A stretch of 64,000 bases of DNA from a virus. The translations under genes were made by a program, and so were the position numbers. Below are positions 38,876-48,430 of this stretch, piece by piece; positions within the stretch are counted from its first letter, which is position 1; each line of letters begins with the position of its first letter. The notes beneath the pieces were generated by a model. That model was given only the letters and a program-made list of their open reading frames with translations, was not told the origin of the DNA and ran no database searches. Location of the stretch: the IMG/VR virus record IMGVR_UViG_3300047510_001029, positions 18,150 through 82,149 of that record; one strand, 5' to 3'.

Positions 38876-40717
38876 TTAGTTTGAGTTTGAGGTTGCTGCT
38901 AAAAAACTTCTTGATTGAGGTAATTGAGGTATTGATGTTGTTACGGTTTCTGTGGAGAAATCTAGACGGTCAATGGTACAAACAGAAGGAGGAGCAAAAC
39001 CACCACCAAAGTAACCATAAGAACTACTTGAGGTTGCTGCTAAAGCATCTCTTGCCTGAGATAACTTAGGTGTTGGTACTGTTACGGTTTCGGTAGAAAA
39101 ATCTAAACGGTCTATGGTGGAAATAGCAATACCAGTATTACCACCACCAAAGTAACCATAAGAACTACTTGAGGTTGCTGAAGTAGTTCTTGCTTGAGAT
39201 AACTTAGGTGTTGGGACTGTGACGGTTTCTGTGGAAAAATCTAGACGGTCAATGGTACAAACATAAGCGGGAAGAAAAGCACCACCACCAAAATAACCAT
39301 AAGAACTATTTGAGACTGCTGCTAAAGCACCTCTTGCTTGAGATAATTTAGGTCCTGGTGTTGTTACGGTTTCTGTGGAGAAATCTAGACGGTCAATGGT
39401 GCAAACATAGGTAAAAGAACCATAACCACCAACAAAGTAACCATAAGAACTACTTGAGGTTGCTGCTAAAGAACTTCTTGCTTGAGATAACTTAGGTGTT
39501 GGAACTGTGACGGTTTCATTGGAAAAATCTAGACGGTCGATAGTAGAAAAATCAGCAGTATCGAGAAAAGAATAACCACCACCAAAGTAACCATAAGAAC
39601 TACTTGAGGTTGCTGCTAAAGAACTTCTTGCTCTAGATAACTTAGGTGTTAGTCTTGTTACTGTTTCTGTAGAGAAATCAAGAAGGTCAATGGTGGAAAC
39701 AGTAACACCACCACCAAAGTAACCATAAGTCTTATTACCCACTCTGGGAAACTTTGCGGTATTTGAGACTGCTGATAAATATCTTCTTGCTGTAGGTAAA
39801 TTGTTTCCTGAATTACTGACGGTTTCATTAGAGAAATCAAGACGACTGATGGTGTTTAAGTAAGCACCATTAAAACCACCACCAAAATAACCATAAGAAC
39901 TACTTGAAGTTGCTGGCAATTCTGCTCTTGCTGAAGGTAAATTTTTTCCTGGATTACTTACAGTTTCATTAGAGAAATCTAGACGACTGATAGTACATAG
40001 AAAAATACCTGGAGGACCTGGAATATAACCCCCACCAAAGTATCCATAAGAACTACTTGAGGTTGCTGATGAAAATCTTCTTGCTGTAGGTAAATTGTTT
40101 CCTGGATCACTGACGGTTTCATTAGAGAAATCAAGACGACTGATGGTGCTTATAACAGGAGGAGCAAACCCACCACCAAAGTAACCATAAGAACTACTTG
40201 AAGTTGCTGTCAATTCTGCTCTTGCTGTAGGTAAATTCTTTCCTGGATCACTGACGGTTTCATTAGAGAAATCAAGACGACTGATAGTACATAGAAGAGT
40301 ACCTGGAGCACCTGGAGTATAACCCCCACCAAAGTATCCATAAGAACTACTTGAGGTTGCTGCGAAATTAATTCTTGGTGAAGGTAAATTATTTCCTGGA
40401 TTACTGACGGTTTCATTAGAGAAATCAAGACGACTGATGGTGTTTATAGCACCAGGAGTAGTATCACCACCACCAAAGTAACCATAAGAACTACTTGAGG
40501 TTGCTGCTAATTGATGTCTTACTGAAGGTAAATTGTTTCCTGGATCACTGACGGTTTCATTAGAGAAATCAAGACGACTGATGGTGCTTATAAAAGGAGG
40601 AGCAAACCCACCACCATAATACCCATAAGTCGCACTCTCAGGCCAATATGCAAAGTTTCCGTATGCTACATTTTTGACTTGTTCTGTTCTTGCGTCCTGA
40701 AGTGAAAAGGTAGGCAT
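38876..40717 (-). CDS. Twelve-blade kelch-like protein A (613 aa)
   Basis: After ~30 N-terminal residues, twelve repeats of ~46-52 aa follow: 'YGYFGGG', a variable loop of 3-13 residues, 'STI(S/D)RLDFS(N/T)ETV', 'NLP/KLS', 'AR' and 'AATSSSS'. The GGG after an aromatic strand is the kelch signature. Blades 1-6 (…ISRLDFSNETVSDPG) and 7-12 (…IDRLDFSTETVTVPTPKLSQAR) are two sub-families split by an 'NTAKFPRVGNKT' linker, implying two six-bladed propellers. Likely an adhesin or glycan-binding fibre component. Followed upstream by the sulfotransferase with no gap. Confidence 0.82.
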   Translation of the reverse strand: MPTFSLQDARTEQVKNVAYGNFAYWPESATYGYYGGGFAPPFISTISRLDFSNETVSDPGNNLPSVRHQLAATSSSSYGYFGGGDTTPGAINTISRLDFSNETVSNPGNNLPSPRINFAATSSSSYGYFGGGYTPGAPGTLLCTISRLDFSNETVSDPGKNLPTARAELTATSSSSYGYFGGGFAPPVISTISRLDFSNETVSDPGNNLPTARRFSSATSSSSYGYFGGGYIPGPPGIFLCTISRLDFSNETVSNPGKNLPSARAELPATSSSSYGYFGGGFNGAYLNTISRLDFSNETVSNSGNNLPTARRYLSAVSNTAKFPRVGNKTYGYFGGGVTVSTIDLLDFSTETVTRLTPKLSRARSSLAATSSSSYGYFGGGYSFLDTADFSTIDRLDFSNETVTVPTPKLSQARSSLAATSSSSYGYFVGGYGSFTYVCTIDRLDFSTETVTTPGPKLSQARGALAAVSNSSYGYFGGGAFLPAYVCTIDRLDFSTETVTVPTPKLSQARTTSATSSSSYGYFGGGNTGIAISTIDRLDFSTETVTVPTPKLSQARDALAATSSSSYGYFGGGFAPPSVCTIDRLDFSTETVTTSIPQLPQSRSFLAATSNSN

Positions 40718-41548
40718 TTATAAACCGAACACAGAATACTGAGAAGTTCTTGTTTGCCGCCAGAACTCCATATGATTGTATTTATTCATAACATAGTCAC
40801 TAAGATACTTTGAGTTATCACGATGTATCTTCTCTACCTTATTTCTTACCGTATGCATATTGTCTAACTTATAAACCTCATCGTTCTCATCACACTTCGG
40901 AATGACATTCCCAAAACTATGAGAATAAGAAGGTAATTCCAGAAACTCATAGATACGATTGAGTTCTTGTTGTGGATTTCTTGTAAGGTCATCATATTCC
41001 ACTAACAGAATATTGTTTCTATATCCTTTAGAGAATGCTTGTTGAAGTGCGTGATAAGATTGTCCGATAATACCTTGAGGAGACATTAGGTAATCACAAC
41101 GATTATCATTTGTGATTTCAAGATTGTTTCTAAGAAGTGCTTCATCAATAAAAGAAACTCTTGAAGTTTTATGAATGAGTAAAAGAAACGATGAAAGAAT
41201 ATCCTGAATAGACCTTACGGGACAAATAATCTTTGGATCTTTTGTAATGTAATCTGTAATGTGTTGGATTTGATTGACCCAACCTCTTGACTTATCAATA
41301 ATAATATTCTGTGGAGTATTGAAATAATAGTTATGAGGTATGGACGATAAAACCTTATGTGCTCCTTGTGGATTTGGAGTTGCCTTATATTGTTCTGAGT
41401 TATGTAAAAGGTATTCTTGTGTATAGTGTATCGTATCCAGAAGTGGAGAGTTTGTGGATGCGTGTATCTCTGAATTTTGATTGAGTAGTGCCGTCAAGAG
41501 TGTGGAACCTGAACGTGGAAGTCCAGACATAAAGTAAAAGGTTTTCAT
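40718..41548 (-). CDS. Sulfotransferase (276 aa)
   Basis: PAPS 5'-phosphosulfate loop at residues 8-18 (SGLPRSGSTLL), and the 3'-phosphate motif 'VRSIQDILSSF' at ~111-121 (Arg112, Ser119). 'ILLVEYDDLTRNPQQELNRIYEFLEL' is a further family strand-helix. Transfers sulfate from PAPS to a hydroxyl on a sugar, protein or lipid. Sits exactly between two kelch genes (0 and 4 nt gaps), so it is probably part of their biogenesis. Confidence 0.88.
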   Translation of the reverse strand: MKTFYFMSGLPRSGSTLLTALLNQNSEIHASTNSPLLDTIHYTQEYLLHNSEQYKATPNPQGAHKVLSSIPHNYYFNTPQNIIIDKSRGWVNQIQHITDYITKDPKIICPVRSIQDILSSFLLLIHKTSRVSFIDEALLRNNLEITNDNRCDYLMSPQGIIGQSYHALQQAFSKGYRNNILLVEYDDLTRNPQQELNRIYEFLELPSYSHSFGNVIPKCDENDEVYKLDNMHTVRNKVEKIHRDNSKYLSDYVMNKYNHMEFWRQTRTSQYSVFGL

Positions 41549-41552
41549 AATA

Positions 41553-43421
41553 TTAGTTTGAGTTTGAGAGTGCTGATAACTGTAATTTTGCTGTAGATAA
41601 TTTAGGACTTGGAGTTGATACTGTTTCTGTAGAAAAATCTAAACGATCTCTGGTGGAAACAGAAGCAGTAGGAGTATTACCACCACCAAAGTATCCGAAA
41701 GAACTACTTGAGGTTGCCGCTAAAAATGACTTTGATTGGGATAACTTAGGACTTGGAGTTGATACAGTTTCTGTGGAGAAATCTAAACGATCTATAGTAG
41801 AACGATTAATTCTAGTAGGAACAGTAGGAAGAGCATAACCACCACCAAAGTACCCGAAAGAACTACTAGAAGTTGCTGTTAGAGCACGTCTGTCTATAGA
41901 TAACTTAGAACTTGGAGTTGATATAATTTCATTAGAAAAATCTAAACGTTCTATGGTGGTAACAGTAGCATTACCAGAATTACTACCCCCACCAAAGTAC
42001 CCATAAAAACTACTTGAGACTGATGCTGACCTACCACCCAATTGAGATAGTCTTTGTGTTACGACTGTTGTGATTTCTGTAGTAAAATCTAAACGATCTA
42101 TAAGAGAACTAAAATTACCAGCACCAAAGTAACCATAAGAACTATTTGAAACTCCAGCACTTGCTTCTCTTGCGATTGATAACTTTGGACTTGGAGTTGT
42201 GACTGTTTCATTAGAGAAATCAAGACGATCAATGGTGCTTACAGGAGCAGGAGTAGGAAGTTCTCCACCACCAAAGTAACCATAAAAACTACTTGAAGTT
42301 GTTCCTGGATCAACTTTTGCTTGAGATAACTTAGGTGTTGGAGTTGTGACGGTTTCTGTAGAGAAATCTAAACGGTCTATGGTGGAAAGACCAAAACCAC
42401 CACCAAAGTAACCATAAGTCTTATTGCCTCTGAGAACTGATTGACCTCCTGAGACTGCTGATAAAGATTCTCTTGTTGAAGGTAAATTGTTTCCTGGAAG
42501 ACTATTGGTTTCATTAGAGAAATCAAGACGACTGATGGTGTTTATAATAGCAGGAGTAAGACCACCACCAAAGTAACCGAAAGAACTACTTGAGGTTGCT
42601 GCTAATGATGCTCTTGTTGCAGGTAAGTTCTTACCAGGATTACTGACAGTTTCATTAGAATAATCAAGACGACTGATGGTGTTTATAATAGGACCAGCAG
42701 CACCAATGGCACCACCACCAAAGTAACCATAAGAATTACTTGAAGTCGCCGCTAAAATATATCTTATTGTTGGTAAGTTCTTACCAGGATTACTGACGGT
42801 TTCATTGGAAAAATCAAGACGAGTGATGGTGCATATAAAAGTAGGACCAGGAGGAACAGCACCACCAGCAAAGTATCCATAAGAATTATCTGAGGTTGCT
42901 GATAAATCTCTTCTTACTGTAGGTAAATTTTTTCCCGGATCACTAACTGTTTCATTAGAGAAATCAAGACGAGTGATGGTGCATATAAAAGTAGCGGGAA
43001 AAGAATAACCACCACCAAAGTAACCATAAGAACCACTTGAGATTGCTGCTGAATTTCTTCTTGCTGGAGATAAGTTATTACCGGGATTACTGACGGTTTC
43101 ATTGGAGAAATCAAGACGACTGATAGTGCTCATTTGTGAAGTAGGAGTTGGAGCACCACCACCAAAGTAACCATAAGAACTACTTGAGGTTGCTGCCAAA
43201 TCAAGTCTTACTGAAGGTAAATTGTTTCCTGGGAGACTGTTGGTTTCATTAGAAAAATCAAGACGACTGATGAGGGCTGTGATAGTAGGAGTACCACCTC
43301 CTCCAAAGTATCCATAAGTCGCACTCTCGCTCCAGTTCGCAAAGTTCTTCTGTTCTACATTGAGAATCTGTTTATCATAAACATTATTCAGTCCAAAAAC
43401 ATCCCCTACGAACTTTGGCAT
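41553..43421 (-). CDS. Twelve-blade kelch-like protein B (622 aa)
   Basis: Same plan as protein A: N-terminal 'MPKFVGDVFGLNNVYDKQ' then twelve 'YGYFGGG ... RLDFS' blades in two groups of six, with an 'SGGQSVLRGNKT' linker between. Loop sequences after the GGG differ blade by blade (GTPTITAL, APTPTSQM, YALPTVPTRINRS and so on) while the scaffold hardly changes. Two-nt gap to the 286-aa gene upstream. Confidence 0.82.
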   Translation of the reverse strand: MPKFVGDVFGLNNVYDKQILNVEQKNFANWSESATYGYFGGGGTPTITALISRLDFSNETNSLPGNNLPSVRLDLAATSSSSYGYFGGGAPTPTSQMSTISRLDFSNETVSNPGNNLSPARRNSAAISSGSYGYFGGGYSFPATFICTITRLDFSNETVSDPGKNLPTVRRDLSATSDNSYGYFAGGAVPPGPTFICTITRLDFSNETVSNPGKNLPTIRYILAATSSNSYGYFGGGAIGAAGPIINTISRLDYSNETVSNPGKNLPATRASLAATSSSSFGYFGGGLTPAIINTISRLDFSNETNSLPGNNLPSTRESLSAVSGGQSVLRGNKTYGYFGGGFGLSTIDRLDFSTETVTTPTPKLSQAKVDPGTTSSSFYGYFGGGELPTPAPVSTIDRLDFSNETVTTPSPKLSIAREASAGVSNSSYGYFGAGNFSSLIDRLDFTTEITTVVTQRLSQLGGRSASVSSSFYGYFGGGSNSGNATVTTIERLDFSNEIISTPSSKLSIDRRALTATSSSSFGYFGGGYALPTVPTRINRSTIDRLDFSTETVSTPSPKLSQSKSFLAATSSSSFGYFGGGNTPTASVSTRDRLDFSTETVSTPSPKLSTAKLQLSALSNSN

Positions 43422-43422
43422 T

Positions 43423-44283
43423 TTACTCTAGTTTGAGGTCTTGATTGAATAACGAACTTGTGATTTGTTTTGCTTCTTCTTTCTCTTCAATACCCGAAAG
43501 AAGTGCTTTATCCATACCAGTAATCTCTTCAATACCAGCAGCAACATTTTGCTGAAGTGCGTTCAGGAAATCAAGAGGATTGTTAGGATCTCCAAAAGTT
43601 CCTTTGGTTCTATTCACATCATCAGGAAGAACCGTAGGGGCACTTGCGCGTCTCATAGAACGAATATTACCAGCATTTACGCCAGTCTTTGCAGCAAGTA
43701 GGTCATCAAGAGATTGATTTGCAAGTCTGCGTTCCCAGTAGTTTGGTTGGTCTGCATTATATTGGTCACGAGAAACTAACTGACCACCATTCAATTCAAC
43801 AAGACGATTGATAAGTTTATCAAAGCATTCAAGTTCTTCTACTGAAGACTTGAAACCACGATTGAGTCCTTCAAGCATTCTGTGAAAATGAAATTCATCA
43901 ATATCATACCAAGTGAGTTCTTCACCACCTTGACGATTTTTCCACCAGATTGGTTGAGTCTTATCCTTTCCTTCCCACTTATAATAAAACTCTCTTGCTG
44001 CTCTTTTTGCTTCAATGATTTGTTGGAGTAGTCCTTCTGCTACGCTTCTACGATTGATAATTGCTGCCTTGAATGCGGAAGGAAGTGTAAAGTTATCGTG
44101 AATGATAAACTTTTCAATCTGAAAATCAGAGCGTCCTTGTGCGAGTTCTGTTTCACTTTCAGTCCAACGATTTGCTTCGTTGAGAACTTTCAGCATAAAC
44201 TCATTACTGTCATCTAGAACTTCCTTAGAAGTCGCAAGAGCAATTGCTTCATAGTTATTAGACATAGTATTCTTCAGTTTCAT
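43423..44283 (-). CDS. Hypothetical alpha-helical protein (286 aa)
   Basis: Start ATG 44283 overlaps the stop of the GT/FkbM gene (ATGA); an internal Met at residue 7 is possible. Rich in helices with 'REFYYKWEGKDKTQPIWWKNRQGGEELTWYDIDEFHFHRMLEGLNRGFKSSVEELECFDKLINRLVELNGGQ'. No family recognised. Its location between kelch B and the glycosyltransferase suggests a structural or assembly role. Confidence 0.65.
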   Translation of the reverse strand: MKLKNTMSNNYEAIALATSKEVLDDSNEFMLKVLNEANRWTESETELAQGRSDFQIEKFIIHDNFTLPSAFKAAIINRRSVAEGLLQQIIEAKRAAREFYYKWEGKDKTQPIWWKNRQGGEELTWYDIDEFHFHRMLEGLNRGFKSSVEELECFDKLINRLVELNGGQLVSRDQYNADQPNYWERRLANQSLDDLLAAKTGVNAGNIRSMRRASAPTVLPDDVNRTKGTFGDPNNPLDFLNALQQNVAAGIEEITGMDKALLSGIEEKEEAKQITSSLFNQDLKLE

Positions 44284-45857
44284 TTTTTATTATTTATCGC
44301 AACAAAAATGCCGCTATTCTCATTGAACTTTCTTGTAATACTAACTTCAAAGTTTTTTTCTTCCAGATATTTTTTCAAGTCTTCAAGATTATGTGAGGTA
44401 ATATTGTTGTGATATTCACCAACGATTTTATTGACTTTGCTAAGTAACTTTGAATTGAAAAGAATTTCAAACTCTGAACCTTCAGTATCAATCTTGATTA
44501 GAGATACTTTAGAAAAATGTGCGAGTATATCATCCAACCCTATGGTTGAAACTGTGACTGGAATACCTCTTGGTTGATAAAATGAATGAAGACCTGTGTT
44601 ACATCCTTTCACGACCGTAAGATTTTTTTGCCCCTTCTTATCAGAGACTGCTAGATTATAAGGTTGAAAGTGTTTATAGTCCTTGAGATTGTGAATGAGT
44701 GACTCAAAGTTATTTGGTTCTGGTTCAAAGGAATGAATGTTCTTACATCCCATATCCATACACAACTTCGTGAAGTATCCTTTATGTGCTCCAATATCAA
44801 TTACAATATCATCAGGAGCAAAGGTTTCAATACCATATTCATTCTTATGATAAACTTCGTTGAAGATATATTCATCATCAATATAAACTGCTCGTTTTGT
44901 AACAACCTCAATCAATTCACTCCAATCTCTAGCGATTGTTTTCCAGTTGTAATGATGAATTGCTAGAGATGCTAGGTCATTTGTCGCAGCATAAAAAGTC
45001 TCTGGTTCTTTATCAAAAAATGAAAGTGCCTGAATAATTTCTTTCGCAAAGTTTTGGTGAAATGTATCATCAGGCAACCAACCTCTTGGAGTATTCTGCC
45101 CCGACATCGGAATATACTTCCCTCTTCCAAATGATGTCTCTGGAAGTGCTCCCATATCGGTTGTGATAGGGAAGCAACCACAACTCATTGCCTCCGCTAA
45201 TGAGACACAGAAGGTTTCTTCCCATACATTTGGGTGAATATAAAATGCAGCATCCTGAATATGAGGTAGTAAATCTTCACGGTCAATACAAGGTGAATAC
45301 TCCACACCTGGAAGTGCCTGGAGTTCCTTGTAGATGGAAATGAATGGTGAAGGCTCTAGTCCATTCTCAGTTGTGATGGTCTCATTTTCTCCTTCTCCTG
45401 GTTGAATTGCACCATAAAGAGACATTGAAGAAAACACCTTGAGTTTTGCATCTGGATGATGTTTGATGACTTCTTTCCAGATGGGTACTAATGGTGTGAT
45501 ACCCTTATGAGGAGCAGAAAAGAAGATACAGGTCTTTGATTTTGGTTTTCCTGATGGACGGAACATCTCATCCACACCATTTGGGATGACTGTGATTTTT
45601 TCTGCTGGTGCTCGGTTATACTTGATGTATTGCTCTCTTTCCCAGTTAGAGACACAAACAATACGATCAATCTGCGATACTAACTCTGGAAGTCTTAAGA
45701 GTTGTGGTTGATCGCAGTTATCGTGGGCCCACAGAATTTTATATTGCTTCTTTGATTGTGCTAATTCTTCTATACTTCTTGAGATTTCAACATTATTTGG
45801 AATTGTATAATATTGATTGAGATAATAAAAAGAACTTTCAGTTGCTCCAGATTTCAT
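44280..45857 (-). CDS. GT4 glycosyltransferase fused to FkbM methyltransferase (525 aa)
   Basis: Residues ~1-315: GT4-like GT-B enzyme ('DRIVCVSNWEREQYIKYN', 'KITVIPNGVDEMFRPSG', 'SCGCFPITTDMGALPE' and 'EETFCVSLAEAMSCG', the EX7E region). ~335-525: FkbM methyltransferase ('DDIVIDIGAHKGYFTKLCMDMGCKNIHSFEPEPNNF', 'KVSLIKIDTEGSEFEIL'). It probably attaches a sugar and O-methylates it. Same pairing of transferase and FkbM as in the 941-aa protein. Confidence 0.85.
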   Translation of the reverse strand: MKSGATESSFYYLNQYYTIPNNVEISRSIEELAQSKKQYKILWAHDNCDQPQLLRLPELVSQIDRIVCVSNWEREQYIKYNRAPAEKITVIPNGVDEMFRPSGKPKSKTCIFFSAPHKGITPLVPIWKEVIKHHPDAKLKVFSSMSLYGAIQPGEGENETITTENGLEPSPFISIYKELQALPGVEYSPCIDREDLLPHIQDAAFYIHPNVWEETFCVSLAEAMSCGCFPITTDMGALPETSFGRGKYIPMSGQNTPRGWLPDDTFHQNFAKEIIQALSFFDKEPETFYAATNDLASLAIHHYNWKTIARDWSELIEVVTKRAVYIDDEYIFNEVYHKNEYGIETFAPDDIVIDIGAHKGYFTKLCMDMGCKNIHSFEPEPNNFESLIHNLKDYKHFQPYNLAVSDKKGQKNLTVVKGCNTGLHSFYQPRGIPVTVSTIGLDDILAHFSKVSLIKIDTEGSEFEILFNSKLLSKVNKIVGEYHNNITSHNLEDLKKYLEEKNFEVSITRKFNENSGIFVAINNKK

Positions 45858-45881
45858 ATAAGAATAATGTAGATGTCTTAT

Positions 45882-47744
45882 TTAGTTTGAGTTTGCAGTT
45901 CCACCCATAGCAGATCTATCAAAAGGTAATACCACAGGAGGATTGCTACAAACTTCATTTGAAAAATCAAAACGAGTAATAATATCTCTAAAGGGTGGAG
46001 TAAAACCTCCAGCAAAATATCCATAAGAAGTACCTGAAGCAGATGATGTAGATCGTCTAACACTCGGTAAATTTGCTGGAGGATTACTTGTAACTTCTGT
46101 TGTAAAGTCAAGTCTTTGTATGGTATTAACTATAGCACCTGGAGGAGAATCACCACCACCAAAATACCCGTATAGACCATTTGAAACCGAACTAAATCTT
46201 GCTCTTCCTCCTATCAAATTATTTGTAGGAAGACTATTTACTTCTGTAGAAAAGTCTAATCTACTTATTGTAGTTTGATTTCCAGGATCCCCACCAACAA
46301 TATAACCATAAGTACTACTTTCAGTTGCAGTTAATTCTGATCTTGATGAAGGTAAATTGTTTCCTGGATTACTGACGGTTTCACTGGAAAAATCAAGACG
46401 AGTAATGGTATTTACAATAGGAGGGGAAGGAGAAGCACCCCCACAAAAATAACCATAAGAACTACTTGAGACTGCTGCTAAAGCACTTCTTGCTGCAGGT
46501 AAATTTGAAATAGACGAGTCAGTATCATTAGAAAAACTAAACCGTGTTATATTAGAAATAATCACAGCACCAGTAAATCCACCACCAAAATATGCATTAT
46601 TTGAATCACTTACAACTGCAACAAAACTTAAATCTGTGGGTAATCTTTCGGGAATATCAGTTGAAGACTCTGTAGAAAAATCAAGTTTATTGATAGTAGA
46701 AACATATGTTCCACCAACAATACCTAATCTTCCACCACCAAAATACCCATAAGTCTTATTGCCCACTCTGGGAAACTTTGCGGTATTTGAGACTGCTGCT
46801 AAACTATATCTTGCTGAAGGTAAATTGTTTCCTGGAAGACTATTGGTTTCGTTAGAGAAATCAAGACGACTGATGGTGCTTACTAGACCACTAGTAGGAG
46901 GAATACCACCGCCACCAAAGTAACCATAAGAACTACTTGAGGTTGCTGTTAATCTAGGTCTTGCTGAAGGTAAATTGTTTCCTGGAAGACTATTGGTTTC
47001 ATTAGAGAAATCAAGACGACTGATATTGTTCGTGGATCCAGGATTACTACCTCCACCAAAGTAACCATAAGAACTACTTGAGGTTCCTGCTAACTCACTT
47101 ATTGATGAAGGTAAATTGTTTCCTAGATCACTAACGGTTTCATTTGAGAAATCAAGACGACTGATGGTGTTTATAAGAGCAGGAGTAGGATTAGTACCTC
47201 CACCAAAATAACCATAAGAACTACTTAAGACTGCTGCTAATCCACTTCTTGTACTTGGTAAGTTCTTACCAGGATCACTGACGGTTTCATTTGAAAAATC
47301 AAGACGGGTTATTGTGTTTATACCACCACCACCAAAGTAACCATAAGAACTACTTGAGATCGCTGCTAAATTACTTCTTCCTGAAGGTAAATTATTTCCT
47401 GGATCACTGACGATTTCATTAGAGAAATCAAGACGACTGATGGTGCTTATGAGAGTAGGAGTAGAACCACCACCAAAGTAACCATAAAAACTACTTAAGA
47501 CTGCTGCTAAACCAGATCTTATTGAAGGTAAGTTCTTTCCTGGATTACTAACGGTTTCATTAGAAAAATCAAGACGACTGATGGTGCTTATCCAAAAATT
47601 AGATGATGGTGGTGGAGATGCAATAATACCACCACCAAAGTATCCATAAGTCGCACTCTCGGGCCAACTTGCGAAGTTTTTGTTCGTTACATTCTCATAC
47701 TGTTTCTTATAAACCTTTTTGAGACCAAAAACTCCTTGTGTCAT
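45882..47744 (-). CDS. Twelve-blade kelch-like protein C (620 aa)
   Basis: Begins 'MTQGVFGLKKVYKKQYENVTNKNFASWPESAT', like protein B, then twelve blades. Blades 1-6 are canonical; blades 7-12 have drifted more (e.g. 'NNAYFGGGFTGAVII', 'YGYIVGGDPGNQTT'). The linker 'NTAKFPRVGNKT' is almost identical at DNA level to that of protein A. Some blades have Cys or Val in the GGG motif. Three-nt gap to the GT2-like gene upstream. Confidence 0.82.
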   Translation of the reverse strand: MTQGVFGLKKVYKKQYENVTNKNFASWPESATYGYFGGGIIASPPPSSNFWISTISRLDFSNETVSNPGKNLPSIRSGLAAVLSSFYGYFGGGSTPTLISTISRLDFSNEIVSDPGNNLPSGRSNLAAISSSSYGYFGGGGINTITRLDFSNETVSDPGKNLPSTRSGLAAVLSSSYGYFGGGTNPTPALINTISRLDFSNETVSDLGNNLPSSISELAGTSSSSYGYFGGGSNPGSTNNISRLDFSNETNSLPGNNLPSARPRLTATSSSSYGYFGGGGIPPTSGLVSTISRLDFSNETNSLPGNNLPSARYSLAAVSNTAKFPRVGNKTYGYFGGGRLGIVGGTYVSTINKLDFSTESSTDIPERLPTDLSFVAVVSDSNNAYFGGGFTGAVIISNITRFSFSNDTDSSISNLPAARSALAAVSSSSYGYFCGGASPSPPIVNTITRLDFSSETVSNPGNNLPSSRSELTATESSTYGYIVGGDPGNQTTISRLDFSTEVNSLPTNNLIGGRARFSSVSNGLYGYFGGGDSPPGAIVNTIQRLDFTTEVTSNPPANLPSVRRSTSSASGTSYGYFAGGFTPPFRDIITRFDFSNEVCSNPPVVLPFDRSAMGGTANSN

Positions 47745-47747
47745 TTC

Positions 47748-48407
47748 TTACTCTTCTTGATAAACGTGAGAACCGACGTGTGCTAATTTTATAGAAGTAT
47801 TCAACCAAGTTTCATAACCTACACTCTTTGCCCTTTCAAAAAAAGAAAAATCTTCTGGTAAGTAACTCATATCTTTTTTCAGTTCCAGAAAGTAGTGATA
47901 GGAATTATGAAACTCTTTTTCCGTTGGTGGATAAGAACTATTATTCGTTGCGGGATAATATTTCAACTCTTCACCATATTTATGAGAAATACTCTCAAAC
48001 ACTTTGCGATGAATCAAAGCAAAACCAAATCCAATATTTTCAATTTTTACTAAGTCTCCTTCTTTGACTTCTGGTTGTGAGATATTATAATTATAGCGAA
48101 GTGGAATTCCTTTCATTGGATATGCACCACATACAATATCTTTGCGACTCTCAAATAACCTGAAGACATCTTCAGGTGTAAATCCAACATCAGCATCAAT
48201 AAACAGAATATACTCATACTCTGTGTTATTCATAAAAAAGTTTGCAATTCTGGACCTTGCTTTCGTTACAAGACTTTCATTTGCCATCGTCAAAAGTCCG
48301 TGATCTACTCCTGCAGTTCTCAATTCTTTTCCAAGATTGAATAGACCTTTAGCAGTTTTATCACTTACCATTCCACCATAACAAGGCATTGCAATCAATA
48401 CAGACAT
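47748..48407 (-). CDS. GT2-like glycosyltransferase (219 aa)
   Basis: 'SVLIAMPCYGGMVSDKTAKGL' and 'YEYILFIDADVGFTPEDVFRLFE' (DxD) are typical of GT-A enzymes found in cyanophages; 'GFGFALIHRKVFESI' and a late 'HVGSHVYQEE' fit. Small and without membrane helices, so cytosolic. Sits between kelch C and the 1653-aa collagen-like gene. Confidence 0.8.
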   Translation of the reverse strand: MSVLIAMPCYGGMVSDKTAKGLFNLGKELRTAGVDHGLLTMANESLVTKARSRIANFFMNNTEYEYILFIDADVGFTPEDVFRLFESRKDIVCGAYPMKGIPLRYNYNISQPEVKEGDLVKIENIGFGFALIHRKVFESISHKYGEELKYYPATNNSSYPPTEKEFHNSYHYFLELKKDMSYLPEDFSFFERAKSVGYETWLNTSIKLAHVGSHVYQEE

Positions 48408-48430
48408 AATATCTTCAGTCTTTTAGGTTA

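Noticed and set aside
38876-47744. Diversity-generating retroelement acting on the kelch loops
   Set aside because: No reverse transcriptase gene or template repeat is visible in the window, and the loops vary in length as well as sequence, which is unlike adenine-directed mutagenesis.
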